DNA from: Todiramphus chloris collaris
Lineage: Eukaryota; Chordata; Aves; Coraciiformes; Alcedinidae
DNA length: 64,000 nucleotides
Reading direction: 5' to 3'
NCBI GenBank assembly: GCA_025345505.1
Contig: JANVCC010000130.1
Span: 11,409,710-11,473,709, forward strand
How positions within the stretch are numbered: position 1 is the first letter of the stretch; each line of letters opens with the position of its first letter. Position numbers and translations under genes: made by a program. Under the pieces are notes generated by a model. That model was not told the DNA's origin. It worked only from the letters and a program-made list of their open reading frames with translations, and ran no database searches. Positions 1 through 20,819 of this stretch are shown here, piece by piece.

Positions 1-3000
1 CCCTTCTTGTGTGGCAAGGATATGAAGCTTGGAGGCCAGCAAAGTATGACTCTGGGTGGCAAAAAAAACACCTGGGTGACATCTCTCCTGGCTTTATGGC
101 CTGGAAACCACACTGCTGTGCCTAACTTTAATGGGGCACCTGCTTCCCACTGGGGCTGCAGGTGTCTTGGAGGTGGTGCAATGTAAGAGATGTCCTGGAG
201 ATGGAGGAGCTCCAAAGGAGTCCTGCCTGCGGCAACACTCAGCAAGCACCAGCCTTGCAGAAAAAATCAGAAGCAGGATGCTGTCTCCACCCTTACTGAT
301 CTCTCCAGCCTTAGGCCTCACCTTGTTGCTCCAAGGAGAGATGACCACTGCCCTACCCTGTAGTTGCCCAGCAGATGCACAGGACCTTGGAGCAACTGGT
401 GGAACCAAGGCAAACAGTAGACATGAGTCTATCCTGCCAGGACCAGGGGATTGTAATCCCCCAGTTACCAGCAGTGCTGCTGATCCATAGATTCCCAGAG
501 AGGGAGGAAAAGCTGATTTTTGGCCAGCACAGAAGGTCTCTGACCAACAGAGGCAGGAAATAGCTACGGTGAGCAAATAAATAAATGGTGCAACTGTAGC
601 TCTCCCTTACATGGTCTTCATGGGGAGTTTTCCTTTGTTTTTCAGGTTGGCTATTTATACCACAGAGTGTGAAAATGATGTCAGCAAAGCCTCTTCTCTT
701 TGCCACAAAGAAAACCAGCCCTGAGAATTTTTGCAAGGCCAAGAGACCTCCTTAAGCAGCAAGACTCAGAGGCTGTTTGCAAGGCTGGTAGAGCTCGCAG
801 GAAACCCCAGCTGATGTGCAATTCCCAAGAAGTCCTCTCTGCTTCCATACACCTGGCTCAGTGGGCTACTTGTCCCAAACCCATCTAGGATATGGCTCTG
901 CCCCTGTAGAATTCTGTCTTCCCTAAGATGGACCCCTTCCCAGAACATCTCCAACCCCTTTCCAACATCCCCTTTCTCACTGTCTTTATTTTTCGTTCCC
1001 TTTTTTCTCTATTCCATTCTCTGTCACAGCCTTTAAAGGTTTCAGTGCCAGCCTGCTCAACCCAGGTCTGCCTTGGGGGACAGGGGAAGAGGGGACAGGG
1101 TGTCCTTCTCCTTGCATTGCTTCACTGTTCCCATTGGAAAGCCCAGGAGGTCCTTTGGAGATTCAAGCTCCCAGTCAGGTCATGTCTATGCGCCCACAAG
1201 CTGGGAAAGCTCAAGTTCAGCACAGAGGAAAAAGGTCCACGAAGTTCAAGCTGAGCCTACTGGGCAGTGGATGGAGGGCAGTGCTGGTCATGCTTTGGGA
1301 AAGGAGAGAAGGACTATACCTTCCCACCACGTTTGTCCCCTACACTTAGGAGCAGCCATGACAAGCCCACACAAGACACTCAGCATCCAGCAAAGCCTCA
1401 ACCTCAGCCCCGGTGCCGGCGGGCAGGGGCGGTCGGCAGCAGGATGGGAAGGGAAAAGCCAAAGCAAGTTCAAGGGTTGCTGGTGTACTTGAGACTAGAA
1501 AAACTCTTGCTGGTGACACATGCATCAGGTGTTTCCAGACGATAACAAAACCTGCCTGAGGTCATCGATATTTAATTAGCAATGGGCTCAGTTAAACATT
1601 ATCCCGGGGGCAGGAGGGAGGGGAAAAGTGCTGAATAGAAGAGAGAGATTTAACTCTTTGCAGAGAAAGGTGAGAAAGAAGGAAGGCTGCCTATAAGAAA
1701 AAAGGGTCTCTCTCTGGTGGGACGCTATTGGGCTCTGACATTAGGTTGGCTGGAGGGAATGAAAATCTTTGGGGCACATGGATCTCTTGGATCTCCAAGA
1801 CAAAGAGGTGCTTTGCCCCATAGAAACAAAATGAGATAAAATTGGAAGCTCAGCACTCCTGTACCCCAACAGCTGTGGGGCACCCAAGTGCAACTGCTGG
1901 AGCAAAATGCTAGTGGGTGGCGAGACCGATGGCTTGTCGGTTTCTCCACCGGAGCTCTCCTGGCCATGGCCATGCCAGCGGCTGGGGCACTGCAGTGCTT
2001 TCTCTCTGATGGCTGAGTCATGGCCCTGTTATCTCTGTGGGTTCACACCTGGGTCTCTGCCTCACCGCTGTCTCCCCCATTTCCTCTGGCAGCTGAGCCC
2101 CTGGCATCCATCCCGTGCCCCAACCCCCCTACCCCGGGGAGACCTGGCTTAGAGCCTTGGGTCAAGGAGGAGGAAGAGGAAGTCATGGGGCAGCCTTACC
2201 TAGAGTTGCCCTTCAGGAGGAAGGCTCAGGCTGAAGAAGAAGGGGTGCTGAAGGCTCAGAATGGGGGGCATGTGTGCATTTTGGGCCTCCAAGCACAGTC
2301 TGACAGCCTGGCATGCTCCAAAAGGAGATGCTGTGAAGGTCTGGCTCACTCTGTGGTGCAAGAAGGAAAACAGCATGCAATGGAGGGGGAAGGACATGTT
2401 GTCAAGGGAAGGCAGCTGCCTTGGGGGTGTAGGTTTCATATCCTCACACGCAGTCCTCCCCAGCCCTGGTGAGTACTGGGTGGGAGCTGTGTGAGTGCAG
2501 AAAAGGACAGGGCCAGGTTGCACACAAGGAGCCACGATTAATGGAGTTGGCGCATCCTGGTATCTGTGGGTCCCATGTATGGTTGTGAGGGGGAAGCTGT
2601 GGACCCTGAAACAGGGGGCTGGCACCTGACTGCATGGGGTGAAGGGCTGCTGTGATGCCTTGACATGGAGCAGGGCAGGACCCACATGAAATGGTGGCAA
2701 AATCCCACTAGTGCCCACCCTGTGCTGTCCTTCTCTCCAGCCCCTCACCATTCCTCCACTGCTCTCTGCCACTTCTCCCCTCAAAAATCTCCTTTTGGCT
2801 GCCCCAAACTTGTAATTACCCCTGAGATCACAGGGACCCGATGAAAGACTGAGTATGAACCAGGCCGCGCAGGGGAGAAGGTTGACATGAAAAGCAGATG
2901 CAGGTCCTGGCCACAGCCACCCCCCACCTCCACTCCGAGGCATCAGCAGCCCCACAGCACTGGGGACACCTCAGGAAGGAGTTTGATGGAAAAGGGAAGC

Positions 3001-6000
3001 GGGAATGTGCTTGGGAGAGGAGAGGAGAGGACAGGACAGCTTGAGGTGTAGCCAACCACAGCTCCTGAGAACAGACTGGCATCCCTGAGGTCTGCTCCTG
3101 CTCCCCAGGGAAGCCTCTCTTGGAGGGAAGGAGAGTGAAGCTAGGCCAGCATTCACCCACCACCCGCTTTGGTTGTCAGTGGCCAGGTGACAGGGAAATG
3201 CTCCCGCTCCACATCACTAGTAATGCATAAAATCTGCCCAGCACAGATGTACTGTAGTCCTGTGACCTCACCCTCCTCTTATCCCTGCTCAACACCCAGG
3301 CACCGAGGAAGAGGACAGAGGTGTGGTACAGAAAAATAAAGAACTGCTGAGCACCTTCCCCTCACCAGGAGCAGGTGTACTCCTGCTTTCTCACCCCTGG
3401 ATGAAGTGACATCCATGGACACAGCCTGCATGCCCTGCACAGGAGCCATCAGATGTGGTGTAGGTCCTCACCAAGGTCCCTCAGAAGTTGGAGGGGGGAT
3501 GAAGCTGAGGCATGGAAGGTGTCATAGTCCTGGTCTCCCTGCACCCTTCACCCACAAGCTCTAAAAATGGAGTGGCGTGGGAAAAATTACAAAATCCCCC
3601 ACTCCAGGGCAGATGAAACAGCAGCATCAACCCCCCAAGTCTTCAAGCAAAGGAAGAGGCTGCAGCCCTGGGCAGGGCGGAGCAGGACAGAAGATGCAGG
3701 GATTTCATCTGTGAGGAGTAAGGAAATGTCCTGGAGCTGTTTGATCTTATTGTATGGAGGGAAGCAGGAGTGGGCGTCCAGCCTTGCTGGAACCAAACAA
3801 AGATTATAAATACCTCCCGCCATCAACAGCTCCTCTCTGACCCAGCCCACCAGGGCCCTAGTTGCTGGCTGATTCCCAAGGGCAAAATGAATTTTGATTT
3901 CCATCCAGCCCTTTAATGGGGTTGTGGATAGAAGCACAGTGCACAGCAGACAGCTCAGGCCATGAAAATTAGGGTGGGGGCTGGGATTTGTCTCTAAGGG
4001 GGGATGTGCACAGTCAGAGCCTCTCCCACCAGCCATACACAGTGCCGCACACAGTGAAAATGGCCCTTGTTGGCTTAATTCAGTCTCTACCATCACTGGT
4101 GTCAATAAAGAAGTTGAAAAATATGTATTTAAAATGACGTGGGGTGTGGCAGATGGGTGTGAAGTGATGCCTGAGCCCAAGGGACAGCCTCAGAGAGTTG
4201 GACCCATGTCCCTTAAGGCACTGGCCTGGAGCCAAGAAGCCTTTTCCTGCTTCAATCCTCAAATTTTAATTGGGAGACGTGTGCTACTTAAAGTGCCACC
4301 TGGCATCAGAGTGCTTTGGGGCTTGCAGGGGGCTGAGCCCTGACATTGCCTCTCAAGTGGCACATGGAAGCCCTGGGGACCCCGGCACAGCGGCTGTCCC
4401 CTCTGGGAAGGGAGGGCATCCCCACATTGTGTTTTAGGGAAGTTGGGAGGAGATAGGAGATAAATTTAGTCTTCCCCACTCTGCCCAGTGGCCACTGCAA
4501 AACCACGTGATTCTGCAGCACCGTGCTGGGGGGGGGGAGGTGAGGAGATTTCTCAAAACTCACGTGGGCTCCCGTAAGCACTGTGCACAGTGGGGAAGCA
4601 GCACTACACTGGGACCACAGGCACCCAGTGGTGGGAAGGCTATGATGGCCATGGGGAAGGAAAGGCTTTGGCTTGGCACAGGGAACTGCGAGTGCCCACA
4701 GGGCTGTGGTCCTGAAGCAGGGTTGCTCACCCCACCCTTGCCCTATGCAAGGAGGGTCTGACCTCCACAGGGACCCATCACTCCACCACAATCCCCCTGG
4801 GTCCCACAGGCACTTCTAAGGGTTGATGAGAAGCCAGAGAGTTGTCAGGTTTGAAAGCAGTCCTGAGGCTGTGGAGGGTGCAAATCTCTCACACACCATG
4901 CTTGGAAAAGCCCAGGGAGCTGCTCCAGCAGAAAAGCCACCACACAGCATGTGAACCCAGCCACAGCTTCCCCGAGGCACCTACATCAACCCCTCTCCCC
5001 AGTCAAGCATACTTGAAGCTCCCTGTCTGTCACTGGGATCAAAGGCAGGGGCTGGGGTGGGAGGCAGGGGTGTCAGCTGGGCCACTTGTGAAGCTGATTG
5101 TGGGATCCTAGACCTCCAACTTGAACCTGCTCCTCCACACCCCCACCCCAGGCATCCTCACACACTTCTAAGGTCTCCACTCCAGCATTGCAGCTGCATC
5201 TTGTTTCATCTCCAGGGAGAGGAAAAAGGCAGTGCCAGAGCCAGATGCACCCCAGGAAGGCTGGAAAAGCAGCCTTTCACCCTGGGAGCACTGGGTCCCA
5301 GCCTCTGCGCCGCTGGCAGCTGGGGACCACTGAGTGCCGGAGGTGAAACCCAGCCCAACTTCCCAGTCACGGCCCTACTGACACCAGCTGGGACAGGGAA
5401 TGTTCCCACACTGCTCTGTGCTATTTCAGTGGGGTCAGGGCTGTGCCTGTCCTCCTGAGGCTCTCAGACTGGTCTGAACATCACCAGGGCACAGCATCTT
5501 GTCTGAGTGGGAAGGGACACCCTTGGCCATTTGGGAGCAGGGAAGATACATCATCATCGTGGCACTCAAGGAGCTGCAGGGGGCAAGATGACCATGCTGA
5601 AGGGAAAAAGCCCAGAGTTAAGAGAAGGTGATTTAAAAAAAAAACCCAAAACAACCCCAAACAAACAGTAAGTCATTCTAAAACTAGTTTGTGGGCTCTC
5701 AGAAGCCACTGGACCAATGTGTGGCCTGCAGATTGCAGCCTGTTATACCAGAGACTGTCCCTGCAGAGGGCAGATGCTCTGCAGGAGTGGGAAGGCTGTG
5801 GGGTTGAAGACTGATGGGTGGACCCAAGAATTGGAAGAAGGAAGCTTTACCAAAGCCATCTCAGATTCCCCCAGCTTCCCCCTTCACCTGCATGACTTAG
5901 TGGGGACCTCTAAAACCTGGATCCCAGAAGCTCCCCAGCAAACTACCCAGACAGAATCAAAGTACTTGAGGGAGCCCCCGGAAGAGCTGAGTGATACGAC

Positions 6001-8060
6001 ATAGCTCAGGTGACCTGGGCTCAGCTCAGCAAGGCTTTTCTCCAGGCCAGCCCCACAAGCAAGCCCTTGGGGACAAGTGTCCTGCACACCAACTACAGAG
6101 GAAGGAGCGCCACCTCCTGACGTTGGGTGTACTCTTGTCCCCAGGATGGAAAAGGATTAAAAGCCACTTTTGGGGGGTTTCTCTCTCCATCTAGTGTTTT
6201 ATCAGTCAGCAAACACCACTTTAAGAATAAGCAATCCCAAGTCTGGCACTAGGTCCCAAGGCAAAGCAGCTCCTCCTGCCAGACACACGGCAAACACACA
6301 GAGACACACACAAGAACAGCATTTCTTCAGACTACTTCCTTCTAATTAGGTGCTAATTTAACTAAAAGTTCCCTCTGCTATCATTACTTCAAAATATAGT
6401 CACCAGCTCCACAGCCTCCAGTGGAGCTCCCAACACAAGGTGCAATTTGGTAAAGTGACATGGGAGCCTCTTTGGGTGATTTTTCATCAAGTTAGTTCAT
6501 AGCTTGTCACAGATGCTTATCCCCAGTGGATCCCCATTTATCCTAACAATCCCAGTTCCTTTGGATGCACCTGACTGGTTTGATTAGAGCAGCAGTAGCA
6601 GACAGGGCTGGCTCAGAGCCATGTATGTGGTAGCCAGCAAATACATATGCACTTTAAAACAGCCAACTCACTGCCAAGTGAAAAAGAGCACCTACAGCTT
6701 ACTAACAGGCAGGAAAAACTCACCCTCCAGAGCTGCTCACAAAACTGCAGCCTCAAGGTGGACAGAGATTGGAAGTCCTACTTTCCTGCATCAGGGAACT
6801 ATTAATTTAAGGTTCTTCTCTACCTACCTGCTGATTTGAGACTTGGGGGGATGGAATAAAATAAAATTAGTGGTTGAGACCTCTCTCCTTACACTTGGCT
6901 GAAATGAAGCAGCAGGTTCATGTGTTAAATGAGGCTGCCAGGGAGCCAGCCAGATTGTACAGTCATTCAGTCTGGTTTCTAGGGAAACAAGGTAAATGTT
7001 TTTCATCCTTCTCACCACCTTTTAACTCTTAGAAGGTTCTTACACATCACCACATGAAATATTCTCTGCACTCACCTTTTCCTACTTCAGTTAGAGCAAA
7101 TAGTATCAAACTGGGTCTGCCTGGGAGCAGTGCTACCCTTCAGAGGGTAGATCTGGCAAGTTGCTACCTCAATTGCCACCATGTCTCCAATTATGGTCAG
7201 CAAAGGTCCGTCAGCAGTTATCTAAATTTACACAAGCTTTCTGCCTGAAGCACAAGTGATCTCACTGCTGCAGCTGGAGGCAGACGAGCCCTGGAGGCCA
7301 CCACTGCCTTTCTTGGTATGAGGCCTCAGCTCCCATCACTGCAATGCTTCGGTTGGGCCCAGTGCTTGTACTTGTAGAGCCTGTGTGCAGTCTGGCTCCA
7401 TCTCTTCTGCTCTTCACCCATCCTAGTTGGGAGCACTGTCCCAAAGACCTCCCCAGAAGCTGTCGGAGTATTTTGAGCTATGCAGTAATTTAGAACCAGC
7501 AGCACTCACAGCTCTCTATCCTTCTTGGAAGGTGGGACGCACAAGTCACCCTCTTCCTCTCCCAGGTGGGCTCATTTCCCATCACCCCACAGGAATGGGA
7601 AGTAAGATTCAGGAATACTTAGAGCTGCTGCTCCCAAAAACAGCAACAAGCTGCATTTGCAAACAGCACACAGGTTACATACTCTCCATCCTACAGAAAC
7701 TGGAGGGTTCCCATGGCAACAGCCACCTACCTAAAATATAGTGATGTTTCCACTGTTGGAAGTAGTTTTGCTAACTTCAAAACTTCCGAGTGAAAAGAAC
7801 TCTCCAGGCACCCAGCAGAGGATTAACACATGAAGCAGTATCTCAGTAAATGTAACCGCATTTCAGGGCTCCTGTTGCTTTACTGTTTCCCACAAACAAG
7901 CAGAGCCTTGCTCTGGCCCAAAAACCTTTGCTCTGACACAGCAATGGCAGCTACTCTCTCATTACAGGAAGCTTGCTACAAGTTGGATGCTCACATCTGA
8001 GCTTTACTTGCTGCTTTGGTTTGGCTGGTCCTACACATAGGGCCTGCAGCAACAATACCG
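1..8060. other. Intergenic region 3' of RPL3, no supported gene
   Basis: No open frame here has a recognisable protein family, a chain of splice-compatible exons or a coding-like pattern. The longest frames (minus 2200-2955 and minus 3587-4180) lie in GC-rich, proline/serine-rich stretches and look like chance. By synteny with human 22q13.1 the next gene to the left would be PDGFB, but its signal peptide and growth-factor domain are not in the window. Short A/C-rich and purine-rich tracts occur (for example around 5634-5670 and 3018-3040). No CR1 end was seen in this stretch. Confidence 0.6.
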
Positions 8061-8096
8061 TATAAACCAAGAGGCAAAGTTAATTTCTTTAAAATA

Positions 8097-8102
8097 TTTA
8101 TT
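8097..8102 (-). terminator. RPL3: RPL3 poly(A) signal
   Basis: On the minus strand this reads AATAAA, 43 bases past the RPL3 stop codon. A 3' UTR this short is typical of ribosomal-protein genes. Cleavage should fall about 15-25 bases further on, near 8075-8085. Confidence 0.8.
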
Positions 8103-8144
8103 TTTTGGTCTGAGAGCACACAGGACACAAGATCATTCCACGCA

Positions 8145-15535
<7,391 letters not shown>

Positions 15536-15578
15536 CTCGTCGCCGGGCCGGAAGGGCCGAGCACAGCCGCGCGGGCGG

Positions 15579-15586
15579 TATTTATA
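15579..15586 (-). promoter_or_regulatory. RPL3: RPL3 TATA box
   Basis: On the minus strand the sequence is TATAAATA, inside a CpG-rich region and about 45 bp upstream of the RPL3 start codon. Thirty bases downstream lies a pyrimidine run (CCCTTCC, about 15550-15556). That fits the 5' terminal oligopyrimidine start used by ribosomal-protein mRNAs, so transcription should start near 15550-15556 and give a 5' UTR of only about 20 nt. Confidence 0.7.
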
Positions 15587-16229
15587 AGCGACCCGCCCCT
15601 CGGTGACGCGTTACGTGAGCGCGTGCGGTGCGCCAGTCTCGCGAAAGGTGGGTGAGGCGCGGCCCTACGGGTGGGGAGCGGGGCCAGAAAGGCTCGGCGA
15701 CGGCGCTGCGCGAGAACTGCTGGGGCGCGGGAAAACAAGGGTGTATGAAGTGGTGGGTGGGGCTTCTTGGAAGGAAGCGCCTGCGCGTACAGGTCATAAC
15801 AGATACCGCAGCGCCGTAGGGTGGAAAAGGACAGGGCGAAAGGCAGTAAAATAGACGCAGCTCCTCCCATGAAAGCGTTGCTGTGGTTCTTCATCACGTT
15901 ATGTGAAACGATGGCTCCTCCGTGTCATCGTTGGGGCGGGTGTCACGTCAGGGGTTGTGTGTGCCAACGCGGTCGTCGTCCTCGAACAGGCTAGGTGCTT
16001 GCTTTCTGCGAGAGTAATGTGCTTGTTTCAAGCTGGGAGGGTGCACCTGCCTTGACACAGTATCCCAGTCTCGCGTTTGACTGGTTTCGTTAAACAGCTC
16101 GAGTCCCAGAAAGCTCTAATAGCCCACCAGCCGAAAGGTGCTTGGCAAACCTTCAGCGTGGTTTGCAAAGGGTTTTAGGCAAAGGCAAAAAAACCTAAAA
16201 AGGTTTCACCTATGAGAAGTGGGCCTGTG

Positions 16230-16987
16230 CAAATCTCATGAGGTTCAACAAGTCCCAGTGCAAGGTGCTGCACCTGGGTTGGAGCAACCCCCTGTATCAA
16301 TACACGCTGGGCAATGAAGGGATGGAGGGCAGCCCTGTGGAGAAGGACTTGGGGGTATCAGGGGGTGAAAAGCTGAATGTGAGCTGGCAATGTGCACTTG
16401 CAGCCCAGAAGGCCAATGATGTCAAAAGCAGCATGGCCAGCAGGCCAGAGAGGGGATTCTGCCCCAGTACTCTGCTCTGTTGAGGTCCCACCTGGAGTGC
16501 TTTGTCCAGCTCTGGGGTCCTCAGCACAGGAAAGACGTGGACCTGCTGGAGTAGGTCTGGAGGAGGGCCACAGAAATGGGCAGTGCTGGAACACCTCTCC
16601 TGTGAGGAAAGGCTGGGGTTGTTCACTCTGGAGAAGAGAATGATCTGGGGAGACCTTGTTATGTCCTTTCAGTACTTAAAGGGGGCCTACAGAAAAGATG
16701 GGGACAGACTTTTTATCAGGGCCTGTTGTGACAGGACAAGGAGGGTAGATTGAGACTAGATATAAAGAAGACATTTTTTTACATTGAGGGTTTTCACAGA
16801 GGTGAAACACTGGCACAGGTTGCCCAGATAGTTGGTAGATGCCCCATGCCTGGAAACATTCAAAGTCAGGTTGGATGGGGCTCTGAGCAACCTGATCTAG
16901 TGGAACATGTCCCTGGTCACGGCAGGGGAGTTGGACTAGATGACCTTTAAAGTTCCCTTCCAACACAAACCATTCTATGATCCAATG
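16230..16987 (+). repeat. CR1 LINE, about 760 bp of the 3' part
   Basis: This is the longest CR1 in the window. It begins within the reverse-transcriptase C-terminal region (minor frames read FNKSQCKVLHLG-like, a hallmark of CR1 ORF2). It passes through CACTGGCACAGGTTGCCCAG and CATTCAAAGTCAGGTTGGAT and ends at CCATTCTATGATCCAATGATTC. The reading frame is broken, so it is an old 5'-truncated copy. Confidence 0.9.
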
Positions 16988-18464
16988 ATTCACTGCTAGC
17001 TTTAGCACCCATTACTTTTGTATCTATCTCAAAATAGAAAAAGACATCAAATAACTTATCTTCTTTCATGCAGGGACACGTTCTTGAGCTGATTGTATGT
17101 TCTTCGGGGGCTGCATCCTGCTGTGTATTTTGATGGTGCTTGGTACAGTGCAGCTCCAAACTCAATCAGGGGCTCTGTGTGCTACTGTTGAATTAATAAT
17201 AAACAATAAAATCAATGTAAATGAGAAAGTTATGCTGTGAAAGACAAACTGAAAATAAGACTTTCTGTGGAGCTTGTCTGGAGCTGTTGTTATTCATGCT
17301 GTTATTTCTTTTGGTCCACTTAACTGCTGTTCTGTCACAGAGATAAGCACCACCAGGACCAGCCCTGTCTCTAGGAGATTATGGGATCTGGCACTGGCGC
17401 ATCTCTTCAGGGTCAAGGTGAAGCAGAGCTGAGGTGAAACCTGAACAGGGAGGGAGCTGGGAGACAGTAGGTAAATTATTCACTCTCCCTCCATCATCAC
17501 CTGGAAATCAGATAGAACCTGTCTGAAAAAGCTCCCTCAGACTTCCCTGGACTGGTATCCTTACAGGATACCTGATGTGACACACATCTCCAGCTGAAAC
17601 ATTCCCTGAAGTGGCTCATTCTTGACCAGAAATCCTGCACCTGGACAAATAGGGGGAAGAAGGACCACATTGAAGGATCTGGAGTGGGCCCATATCTGAG
17701 TGTCAGGAGAGGGTAATGGAGCTGGACAGAGCTGCCTGCATTACCCTGGCCACCTGCTTGGTTGGACTGGGCTGGATAAAGACCAGGTGAGGAGGTATCA
17801 AGAAAGTGATGCTGCAAGACGTGGTTCCCTCAAGGACCACCATGAGTTATCAGAGGGATAGATACCCTCCTGGCCTTGCAAGCTGTGTACCCAATTTTTC
17901 ATATCACTGGAGACATGGGACGTGCACACGGAAGCTGGGACAGCTGAGTGCTTCATTCAGCCCATGCTCCAGCAGCCAAAGGCTGGTCCCTTTGGATGAA
18001 CAACTCCTGTCTGCTTGCTCAAAATGTCAAGGTGTCACGTTGCCTCTAGGTCAACCTGAGAGCCTCAGCTGAGGTAACACAGGCTGAACCCAGGCTTTGG
18101 ATAACTGGCACCCGAGTGGCTGGTAAACATAAGAGCCCAGCCAGCTCAGCTGATGGCCACATCCTGCTACCTACAGCCTCTTTCTGGGGTGAGGATTCAG
18201 GACAAGAGCAAACTGAGGAAGCTGACGAAGTCACCAGGTTGTTGAGATGGTATTAGATATATCCACAAGGTTATCTGTGGACAATAACCAACTGCTGAAT
18301 AATATCCACCCCCACCACATCCAGAGGCCGAATAAACTGGGAATAAGTAGATAATTTTGGGGTGGGTTTTTTTGGTTTTTTTTTTTTTTTGTTTGTTTTA
18401 TTGTTTTATTATAAGGAGTATAAGCCTGTTATATATATGTTATTATAAGGAACATGCTCAGTGC

Positions 18465-18515
18465 AGGGAGACTTTAAATTCCTTCCAACCCAAACCATTC
18501 CATGATTCTATGATA
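18465..18515 (+). repeat. Short CR1 3' tail
   Basis: Only the last 50 bp are present, reading TTCCTTCCAACCCAAACC then ATTCCATGATTCTATGAT. This is the diagnostic CR1 3' terminus. Confidence 0.7.
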
Positions 18516-19139
18516 ATCCACCACTGCCTGTGGTACAAAAAGAGATGCAAGCCCAAGGCCCTGAAGATGATGGTACTCAAAGCTGGGTGGGCTGGAGCTT
18601 CCCACAAGTGGGGTACATGGAATTTACCCTCAGGATCTCCTGGTATTTCCAGAGAAGGATGTGTTTGACAAACACAACCTGGTGGGGAGATAGATGCCTC
18701 TGGGGATAGCTCCTGTCCTGCCTCCTTCTCTGCCAGGGACCATGGCACCATACAGAAGCCATCCAATTCCCACCATGGTGATGCTGACCTGTAATGTGAT
18801 GTAAGTACTACGCATTACTGTTATATCAAATTACTGAAAACATTAATTAAACTGTTCAAGCGAACACCTACCTATAGAGCCAAGCCCCTCCACCAGCTGT
18901 GCAGTTGTGACACCGCTAAGCTATTCAGTGTGGGGAGGCTGGTTACCCAGTTAGCATGGAATAATTAAGGAGGGCATATCCAAGTGTTAAATGTGCTTCA
19001 TCAACTCCCAGAGACCTTCCACCTCCCCTCCCCAAAGCCAGTCCCTGCAGGTTAAATAAAACTCAAGGCTGGAGGCTTTGGTGGAGGGCTTCTGCATGGG
19101 AACCTGCATGAAAAAGCCCATACAGACCAAAACCAGGGT

Positions 19140-19287
19140 TGTCCTATCCCTATAAACATTCAAGGTCAAGTTGGATGGGGCTCTGAGCTACCTGATCTAG
19201 TTAAAGATGTGCCTCCTCATTGCAGGAGGGTTGGATAAGATGACCTTTAAATGTCCCTTCCAGCACAAACCTGTCTATGATTCTGCA
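19140..19287 (+). repeat. CR1 LINE 3' fragment
   Basis: It contains CATTCAAGGTCAAGTTGGAT, GGGCTCTGAGCTACCTGATC and TGTCCCTTCCAGCACAAACC, then a TGATTCTG end. It is 5'-truncated. Confidence 0.85.
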
Positions 19288-20819
19288 ACTGGATGTGATG
19301 GGGGAGTGTCCATCCCCTACCTACAACCTGCCCCTCTGAAGGTGCCCCACAAAGGATGAGGGATAACTGCTCACTTTTTAGGGTGCTAGTCCTGATGGGC
19401 AACCAAGGGTGGGCTTTAAATGCTCTTTTTTCTCCCACACACATTTGTCTGTAGCTCCTGCACAGAGCTGGAGTCACAGAGACAATTTGTAGATTATGCA
19501 AAGAAAATAGCTTTGAACTGAGGCAGAACGAAATGGTGCTTGGGGGGGGAACAAGCATGTTCCCCATCCCACCACTCTGTCCTATGCTCCCTTGCTGCTA
19601 ACCTGACTATGTGCGTCAGTGTGATCCAGAGGCGTGTGGGACGTAAACTGGTCATTGTGCTTTGTCAGCCTCCGTGCTGATGGCTGGGTACAGCACTATC
19701 ACCCTGCCTGGGTCCAGAATGGAAGCAGCAGGTTTTGCTGTGTACCTGGCTTGTTTGTCCAGGTCCAAACCCTTTTTATCCAGAACACCAGGGCATTTTG
19801 GACACCTCATTAGCAAAACCAAATGTCTTCCTTTTTCATTTATCTTCCCTCTTTCATTCATATCTCCCAGTTCATGGGGATTTAACTTTCAACATGGGGA
19901 CTTCTGTATTTCTGGGCCCTTAGAGGATGTCCTGATGCTGTAAGACTTTACAGAGTGCTCACAGGGTTCCCAGCTCGCCCTTTGGCTGGCTGCTTCCAGC
20001 AAAGCTGCGACGTGGTTTGAGCTGAGTACTTCCACAATGAGAGCGAGATGCCTGGTGGTGGTATGCCTGGTGGAAATGTGATGCAGAGCACTGCTGCTCA
20101 GCTCAAGCATTTGAGCACTTGGGCTTCAATTGTGTTCAGGCTCAAGTGGACAAGCAGACTCTTAGATGGTCTAAGCTACTACTGCCGAGCTTAAGGGAAC
20201 CATGTTACAACCCAAGGGCTTGCTTTTAATTTTATTCATATTCATATAGATTACTGGGGACCCTGCAGAAACCAGCAGACCACTGGCACGCAGCTACTCT
20301 GCACAAAAGGCACAGGCCAAGGAGCTTGAGCTGCCCCTAAGGCTGGATGGCTTCTCCATGGGCATCCCTCCCTGGCTTTGCTGGTTGCAGCTGTGGACTC
20401 TTCGGAAGCCCAGGTGGCTCCCAAGACTGCAGCCCCAGGGATCTAACCTGCCTGTCTTGCAGTCTCTGCCTCCCAGAGTCAAGGGGCTGCCCCAAAATCT
20501 GCACTCTTCCATGTTCGCAAAGGGCCTTTTTCCTGCTGCTCCCCTTCCAGGGACGCAGTGTCTATAGGGTGAGGATGTTAGAAAGCCGAGGTACTGCTGC
20601 AGTGCAGTTCTGAGGCTCACCAGGCACCTCTGCCCGGGAGCAGGTACCCAGAGCCAGGAAGCACCACCGACTGCTCCCCTAGGACACGCAGGTTTCACCC
20701 GGGGCTGCAAGCAGTGAATACTTAGGTCGGACAGTGTGCTGGAGGGGTGACGGGGACAGAGGCTGTGAGCGGATAGGGGATTAGCTCCACACCTCGGCTA
20801 GGCTCTGCCAAAACAAAGC

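Larger units (their letters stand above)
15850..20800. other. Intergenic region between RPL3 and SYNGR1
   Basis: The two genes are divergent, with starts about 5.7 kb apart. Apart from three CR1 fragments and a T-rich tract (18361-18410), I see no exon-like structure. CRE-like CACGTCA and E-box-like cores lie at 15890-15960, just upstream of the RPL3 island. Confidence 0.6.

Noticed and set aside
2200-2955. 251-codon minus-strand open frame
   Set aside because: Low-stop GC-rich sequence with no recognisable domain, no splice context and no coding-like codon pattern.
3587-4180. 197-codon minus-strand open frame
   Set aside because: No family resemblance and no neighbouring exons or poly(A) signal. 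Probably chance.
16238-16753. Several overlapping frames between RPL3 and SYNGR1
   Set aside because: They are fragments of the reverse-transcriptase end of a CR1 LINE, not host genes.
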